From: Candidatus Gastranaerophilales bacterium
GTDB taxonomy: Bacteria > Cyanobacteriota > Vampirovibrionia > Gastranaerophilales > Gastranaerophilaceae
Length of the DNA: 64,000 bases
Reading direction: 5' to 3'
Assembly: GCA_900770525.1 (NCBI GenBank)
Contig: CAAHDT010000024.1
Coordinates: 1-64,000, forward strand
Each line of letters opens with the position of its first letter. Position 1 is the stretch's first letter. The position numbers and the translations under genes were made by a program. Below are positions 60,002 to 64,000 of the stretch, piece after piece. The notes under the pieces are model-generated. The model had not been told where the DNA came from and did not search any database. It worked only from the letters and a program-made list of their open reading frames with translations.

Positions 60002-60988
60002 CTATTTTTTTATAGGCAAATATGCTTGCGGGTAATTGTAATCTTCCTTAAACCCAACTCTTCTGTACATTTTCAACGCTTGCGAATTGTTTGTTTCAGT
60101 CGTAGTATTCACTTCCGTAATCGGATATACACTCTCATCTGCCATCTTTATAAGTTTTTCTACAGAATTCTTAAGCATATATTTTGCCAACCCTTTTCCC
60201 TGATGTTCTTTCTTTAAGCCAAAAATCGGGATGTTCGCGATTGCTCCACCTGTTAAATTCATTAAACAAAGCCCGACAGGTTCATCCTCATACAAAAGAA
60301 CTGTTGTAGCTTCCGGTAGAAATTGCGCATATATGTCACCGGTAATTTTGGTCAAAATATCCCGGACTCCATCCTCACTCAAAAATCTCGGATCAAACAA
60401 GGCATCCGCACTATCTCTAAATGCCTCTTTTATTATCTCAATTCCATATCCAAAGAATGAATCATCCCATTCAACCATCTTATAACCATCCGGCAACGGC
60501 TCCAACTCATCCATCTCAAGTATTTCTCTGGAATTGGTTCCATTCATCATAAAACGCAAAACCACAATCCCAACAAATTTGAAATTGAATTGAGAAAGTT
60601 CGTTAATAAGAACCTTTTGAGCACCTAACATAGGATAACAAACAACCATGTTTTGTCTGTCTTGCTTTGTTTCGTTCATAAATTCTTCTAACAAATAACG
60701 GCTGTGTTCTTGAGTATTTTCCATTTTGTATGAGTGAATAATATTCAACTCAACAGCTTCTGAAATTGATGTTGTATATATCAAAAACGCAACAGGCAAT
60801 GAATTTTCGAACAAAACTATACATTTTATCAAATCTTTTTCAACCGCATCAATAAAGCCCTTATAATCAACCGGGGGAAGTTCAAACTTGTATTCTTCCA
60901 TTGCCTTGTCTTTAAAGTCATTATAAATAGCTTCAAAAGAAGAATAATCGTCCTTTTTTAGTAATCTTGCATCGAAAATCGTTTTCAT
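60002..60988 (-). CDS. GNAT-family N-acetyltransferase, two-domain
   Basis: This 328-residue protein has a C-terminal GNAT domain (about 170-328) with the acetyl-CoA pyrophosphate-binding loop KKEHQGKGLAKYMLKNSVEK and the B-motif TETNNSQALKMYRRVGFKED. The N-terminal half is a degenerate GNAT-like domain (PVAFLIYTTSIS, KVLINELSQFNFKFVGIVVL). The substrate is not predictable. A TATAAT lies about 30 bases upstream within the end of ribBA, so it has a promoter of its own. Confidence 0.85.
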   Translation of the reverse strand: MKTIFDARLLKKDDYSSFEAIYNDFKDKAMEEYKFELPPVDYKGFIDAVEKDLIKCIVLFENSLPVAFLIYTTSISEAVELNIIHSYKMENTQEHSRYLLEEFMNETKQDRQNMVVCYPMLGAQKVLINELSQFNFKFVGIVVLRFMMNGTNSREILEMDELEPLPDGYKMVEWDDSFFGYGIEIIKEAFRDSADALFDPRFLSEDGVRDILTKITGDIYAQFLPEATTVLLYEDEPVGLCLMNLTGGAIANIPIFGLKKEHQGKGLAKYMLKNSVEKLIKMADESVYPITEVNTTTETNNSQALKMYRRVGFKEDYNYPQAYLPIKK

Positions 60989-61018
60989 AAAATCTATTCC
61001 TTATTTTAAGCGCCCATA

Positions 61019-62227
61019 TTATAAAGTGTGGTGCATTTTCTCTTTTTTGGTATCCAAATAATATTTGTTATATGTAGTAACTTCGGATTCAACTTTTATT
61101 ATATCATTTACCGTCAAACCGTACCCCTTCAAACCGATGATTTTTTTAGGGTTATTCGTAATTAGGTTGAACTTTGTATAGCCAATATCTCGTATAATTT
61201 GAGCTCCTATTCCGTAATCTCTTAAATCAGCCTTAAATCCGAGTGAAATATTAGCTTGAATAGTATCTTGCCCTTCTTCTTGGAGTTTGTATGCCTTAAT
61301 TTTATTAACAAGCCCGATACCTCTTCCTTCATGTCCCCTCATATACACAACAGCACCTTTTCCGTATTTTTCTATCATACGTAGCGCACCATGTAATTGA
61401 GAATTACAATCGCATTTTAAACTATGGAAAATATCCCCTGTAAGACATTCACTATGAACTCTCACCATAGGAATTTTATCTGAACCATCATCTTTAACAA
61501 GGGCAACATGTTCTTGTCCTGTTAATTTATTCACGTAACCATATATTTTAAAATGTCCATATTTGGTTGGCAAATCAGCTTCCGCCTCTCTGGAAACAAG
61601 TTTTTCTGACTTAAGCCTATATGCAATAAGCTCTGCAACAGAAATAAATTTTATTCCGTGCTCATCAGCAAATTGTCTTAGATAATCTCGGCGAGCCATA
61701 TGCCCATCTTTTGTCATAATTTCGCACATAGGTCCAGCCGCTACATGCCCGCATAACCTTGCTAAATCTACAACAGCTTCAGTATGCCCTGTCCTTTGCA
61801 AAACCCCACCTTTTCTTGCAACACATGGGAACAAATGCCCCGGACGTCTTAAGTCTGATGGAACAGCATCAGGAGCCAATGCAACTTCTATTGTTTTAGC
61901 CCTATCGTAAGCAGATATTCCGGTAGTTACCCCAAACTTTTCATCTGCATCAATACTAATCGTAAAAGCAGTTTTCATACTTTCATTATTCTGTTCAACC
62001 ATTTGTGGCAATTCAAGTTTTTCTGCAATTTCATTTGAAATAGCAAGACAAACCAAGCCTCCGGCTTCTCTTGCCATAAAGTTTATGACTTCCGGAGTTA
62101 CCATTTGTCCTGAACATATCAAATCGCCTTCGTTTTCTCTATCTTCATCATCTGCAACGATAAGCATTTTTCCATTTTTAAAATCTTCAAGAGCTTCTTC
62201 AATATTATCAAATTTAAAGTTTTCCAT
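61019..62227 (-). CDS. ribBA: Bifunctional 3,4-dihydroxy-2-butanone-4-phosphate synthase / GTP cyclohydrolase II
   Basis: This 402-residue enzyme supplies both precursors of riboflavin. The N-terminal domain (about 1-200) converts ribulose 5-phosphate, with the acidic loop VADDEDRENEGDLI and RRPGHLFPCVARKGGVLQRT. The C-terminal domain (about 205-402) opens GTP, with zinc ligands in HSECLTGDIFHSLKCDCNSQ and the catalytic RGHEGRGIGLVNKIKAYKLQ. All key residues are present. It follows ribE by two bases and is co-transcribed. Confidence 0.97.
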   Translation of the reverse strand: MENFKFDNIEEALEDFKNGKMLIVADDEDRENEGDLICSGQMVTPEVINFMAREAGGLVCLAISNEIAEKLELPQMVEQNNESMKTAFTISIDADEKFGVTTGISAYDRAKTIEVALAPDAVPSDLRRPGHLFPCVARKGGVLQRTGHTEAVVDLARLCGHVAAGPMCEIMTKDGHMARRDYLRQFADEHGIKFISVAELIAYRLKSEKLVSREAEADLPTKYGHFKIYGYVNKLTGQEHVALVKDDGSDKIPMVRVHSECLTGDIFHSLKCDCNSQLHGALRMIEKYGKGAVVYMRGHEGRGIGLVNKIKAYKLQEEGQDTIQANISLGFKADLRDYGIGAQIIRDIGYTKFNLITNNPKKIIGLKGYGLTVNDIIKVESEVTTYNKYYLDTKKEKMHHTL

Positions 62228-62229
62228 AA

Positions 62230-62871
62230 TTACATAAATCCATTTTCTGCTAAAAAAGTTTCGTCTATTGTTTTTTTATTATTACCTAATGATAAAAATT
62301 TTTCAATGTACCGCCCTAATATATCGGTTTCAATATTAACAGTATCGTTTATTTGCAAGTTTTTCAAATTTGTATGCCCAAAAGTATGTGGAATTACTGC
62401 AACAGTAAAGATATTTTTGTCTACTTTTGCAACGGTTAAGCTTATGCCATTCACAGTGATTGAACCTTTGTTTACTACATATCTGCTTTCTTCTTGTGGA
62501 ATTTTAAAGGCTAAGTTATAGAAATTTGAAAACTTTTCACAAGACATAAAAGTTCCGATACAGTCAATATGTCCTTGAACAATATGTCCGCCAAGCCTTG
62601 AAGTTGGAGTTAATGCTCTTTCAAGATTTACAGATATTCCGGATTTGTAATTTGAGAAATTTGTAATACGCAAAGTTTCATCACTAACATCAGCAGAAAA
62701 ATATTCGCAACCAATTTCGGTTATAGTTTGACAACAACCATTAATTGCAATACTATCGCCAATCTTTGCCCCCTCAAGAGTTTTAGAGCACTTTACCGAA
62801 ATTTTTGCACCTGATGAGAGCTTTATAAACTCCTTTATTTGACCGATTTCTTCTACTATTCCTGTAAACAT
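62230..62871 (-). CDS. ribE: Riboflavin synthase, alpha chain
   Basis: This 213-residue lumazine-dismuting enzyme has two internally repeated barrels: MFTGIVEEIGQI...SIAINGCCQTITEI and GHIVQGHIDCIGTF...KGSITVNGISLTVAKV. It makes riboflavin from two 6,7-dimethyl-8-ribityllumazine molecules. ribD and ribH are not in the window. The upstream gap is only 38 bases, too short for an FMN riboswitch, and the -10 box TGATAAAAT ends six bases before the ATG, giving a leaderless mRNA. Confidence 0.95.
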   Translation of the reverse strand: MFTGIVEEIGQIKEFIKLSSGAKISVKCSKTLEGAKIGDSIAINGCCQTITEIGCEYFSADVSDETLRITNFSNYKSGISVNLERALTPTSRLGGHIVQGHIDCIGTFMSCEKFSNFYNLAFKIPQEESRYVVNKGSITVNGISLTVAKVDKNIFTVAVIPHTFGHTNLKNLQINDTVNIETDILGRYIEKFLSLGNNKKTIDETFLAENGFM

Positions 62872-62877
62872 ACCTAT

Positions 62878-62903
62878 ATTTTATCACAAAAATATGCTAC
62901 ACT
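62878..62903. promoter_or_regulatory. Divergent extended -10 promoters, both leaderless
   Basis: On the minus strand TAAAAT (complement of 62878-62883, with TG extension) is six bases from the ribE ATG at 62871. On the plus strand TGCTACACT (-10 hexamer 62898-62903) is six bases from the ATG at 62910. Both predicted transcription starts fall on the A of the start codon. The two -10 boxes are only 14 bases apart, so polymerases should compete for the site. Confidence 0.65.
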
Positions 62904-62909
62904 CTTCTT

Positions 62910-64000
62910 ATGGAAAAAGAGTTAAGAAAAGAATATTTTGACAAAGCATTTAAACTGCATTCTGCCGGAAAAGTTGTCGAGGCGCAAAATTTTTATAAGA
63001 AGATTTTGAGAGAAAATCCGAATGACTATGAAGTTTTAAATTTGGTTGGACTTGGTGAACTTCAAAAGAAAAACTATCAACAAGCAGAAGAATATGTTGG
63101 AAAAGCAATTTCCGTCAAAAAAGTTCGATACTTTTATGAAACATTAGCGCAAATATACTTTATACAAAAAAAGTATGATATGGAACTTGCAACTCGATTA
63201 GAAGAAGAGCAAGTTTTTGGTCTGAATTTTGAATTAGCTTTTGGGCTGGGACTTGTTTATAAAAATCTTTTAAACTTTGAAAAATCAGAAGAATATTATC
63301 TTAAGGCGATTGAATTAAATCCGCAATCACGAGATACATATTTTAATTTAGCGAACCTCTATACATTATTCCACAAACCGGAAAAAGCCAAAGACTATTA
63401 CCTGAAATGCTTAGAAATTAATAAAAATGATAGAGAGTCAAAATACTTTTTAGCACTAAATTATTTTCGAATGAAGGATTATGAAAAGGGCTTGCCATAT
63501 TTTGAAGTAAGATTGTGTCGTGAAACCGCAATAAACACAGAAATAGTTACTTATCCGAACCTAATCCCTAACGCTCCTATTTGGCAGGGCGAAGATATCT
63601 CGGACAAAGTTTTATATACATATTACGAGGCTGGATTTGGGGATATGATTATGTTTGCAAGGTATATTCCACAACTCTTAAAACGTTGCAAAAAGTTGAT
63701 TATAAAACCGCAAGTACAATTAACAGAACTTTTAAGGGAGAATTTTCCGGAAGTAGAAGTAATGGATTACTTTTACGAAGAGAAAGACTTAAATTTTGAT
63801 GTTCATATTCCGTTTTTGAGTGTACCTTATGTTCTTGGGCTTAAAACTGATGAAATGTTTACGGGACGCGAAGGCTATTTGCATGCAGATAAAGAAAAAG
63901 TTGATTATTACAAGAACGCTTTCTTTGATAATAATAAATTTAAAATCGGGATAAAATGGCAAGGGAATACTTATTACGAAACGAGCCGCGTTATAAATGT
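62910..64000 (+). CDS. TPR protein with glycosyltransferase-like C-terminus (cut by window edge)
   Basis: An uninterrupted frame of 363 codons runs to the window edge. Residues about 1-210 are five to six TPR units (EYFDKAFKLHSAGKVVEAQN, FELAFGLGLVYKNLLNFEKS, RDTYFNLANLYTLFHKPEKA). From about 215 the sequence (LPYFEVRLC, APIWQGEDISDKVLYTYYEA, YIPQLLKRCKKLIIKPQVQL) resembles the TPR-linked glycosyltransferase-family-9/41-like proteins common in bacteria. It may glycosylate proteins or envelope sugars. No ribosome-binding site is present; the mRNA is predicted leaderless. Confidence 0.8.
   Translation, partial: MEKELRKEYFDKAFKLHSAGKVVEAQNFYKKILRENPNDYEVLNLVGLGELQKKNYQQAEEYVGKAISVKKVRYFYETLAQIYFIQKKYDMELATRLEEEQVFGLNFELAFGLGLVYKNLLNFEKSEEYYLKAIELNPQSRDTYFNLANLYTLFHKPEKAKDYYLKCLEINKNDRESKYFLALNYFRMKDYEKGLPYFEVRLCRETAINTEIVTYPNLIPNAPIWQGEDISDKVLYTYYEAGFGDMIMFARYIPQLLKRCKKLIIKPQVQLTELLRENFPEVEVMDYFYEEKDLNFDVHIPFLSVPYVLGLKTDEMFTGREGYLHADKEKVDYYKNAFFDNNKFKIGIKWQGNTYYETSRVIN

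Noticed and set aside
59864..60217. Plus-strand frame of 117 codons opposite the GNAT gene
   Set aside because: Antisense to a clear acetyltransferase C-terminus and composed of His/Phe/Cys-rich shadow translation.
62872..62909. FMN riboswitch upstream of the riboflavin genes
   Set aside because: Only 38 bases separate ribE from the divergent gene, far too short for an FMN aptamer, and the mRNA appears leaderless.

Overview
The window looks like chromosome from a gut Gastranaerophilales bacterium (Melainabacteria/Vampirovibrionia, the non-photosynthetic relatives of Cyanobacteria). The basis is AT-rich DNA, prepilin-like proteins with the N-terminal signature FTLAEVLITLGIIGIVAAL, a DprA/SLOG-type protein of the kind annotated in Cyanobacteria, and double-membrane traits (LolA-like carrier, LpxL-like acyltransferase, TonB-C-like domain). 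The assignment rests on recognition, not on a search.

Layout. 1-2.4 kb: the start of a truncated gene, a (GTGTT)10 microsatellite and two copies of a structured dispersed repeat. 2.4-16.2 kb: housekeeping and metabolism (DprA-like protein, PcrA/UvrD helicase, prepilin-like protein, 4-alpha-glucanotransferase, TPR/NHL protein, FolK, HI0933-family flavoprotein, secreted GH13 glucanase, HemW). 16.4-23.5 kb: a three-gene operon of a giant acidic TonB-C-like membrane protein, a small sigma-like factor and a zinc-ribbon/P-loop/TPR protein. 23.5-29.9 kb: an eight-gene operon resembling the tailoring, activation and export half of an aryl-polyene cluster, without any ketosynthase. 30-33 kb: HTH protein, second prepilin-like protein, hipBA with palindromic operators, and a secreted protein.

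33-59.7 kb is an accessory/defence island ending at a tRNA-Ile(GAU) gene. It holds a candidate type I toxin (28 codons, ATT start, sequestered ribosome-binding site, antisense promoter), an HEANH-motif protein, RhuM-Doc, a decayed tyrosine integrase, a Fic protein with helically phased promoter repeats, a frameshifted DUF262 gene, a complete type I restriction-modification operon with an extra small membrane-protein gene, a sigma70-like factor abutting a RecQ-like helicase, a Mu-like transposition module (A/B plus accessory genes), an sce7726/sce7725/RES operon, a decayed membrane protein, an XRE-ImmA/IrrE protein and a phage-type HTH gene. The most AT-rich coding blocks (about 45.4-50.0 and 53.6-58.3 kb) flank the visibly GC-richer Mu-like block, so the island is a mosaic. 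59.7-64 kb returns to core genes: tRNA-Ile, GNAT acetyltransferase, ribBA, ribE, and a TPR protein running off the edge.

The best candidates for undescribed biology are the sigma70-like + RecQ-like helicase pair (45.5-50.1 kb), the sce7726-sce7725-RES operon (53.7-56.5 kb), the putative type I toxin-antitoxin locus (33.1-33.4 kb), and several promoters whose -10 box places transcription start exactly on the start codon (leaderless mRNAs for folK, hemW, ribE and the last TPR gene).
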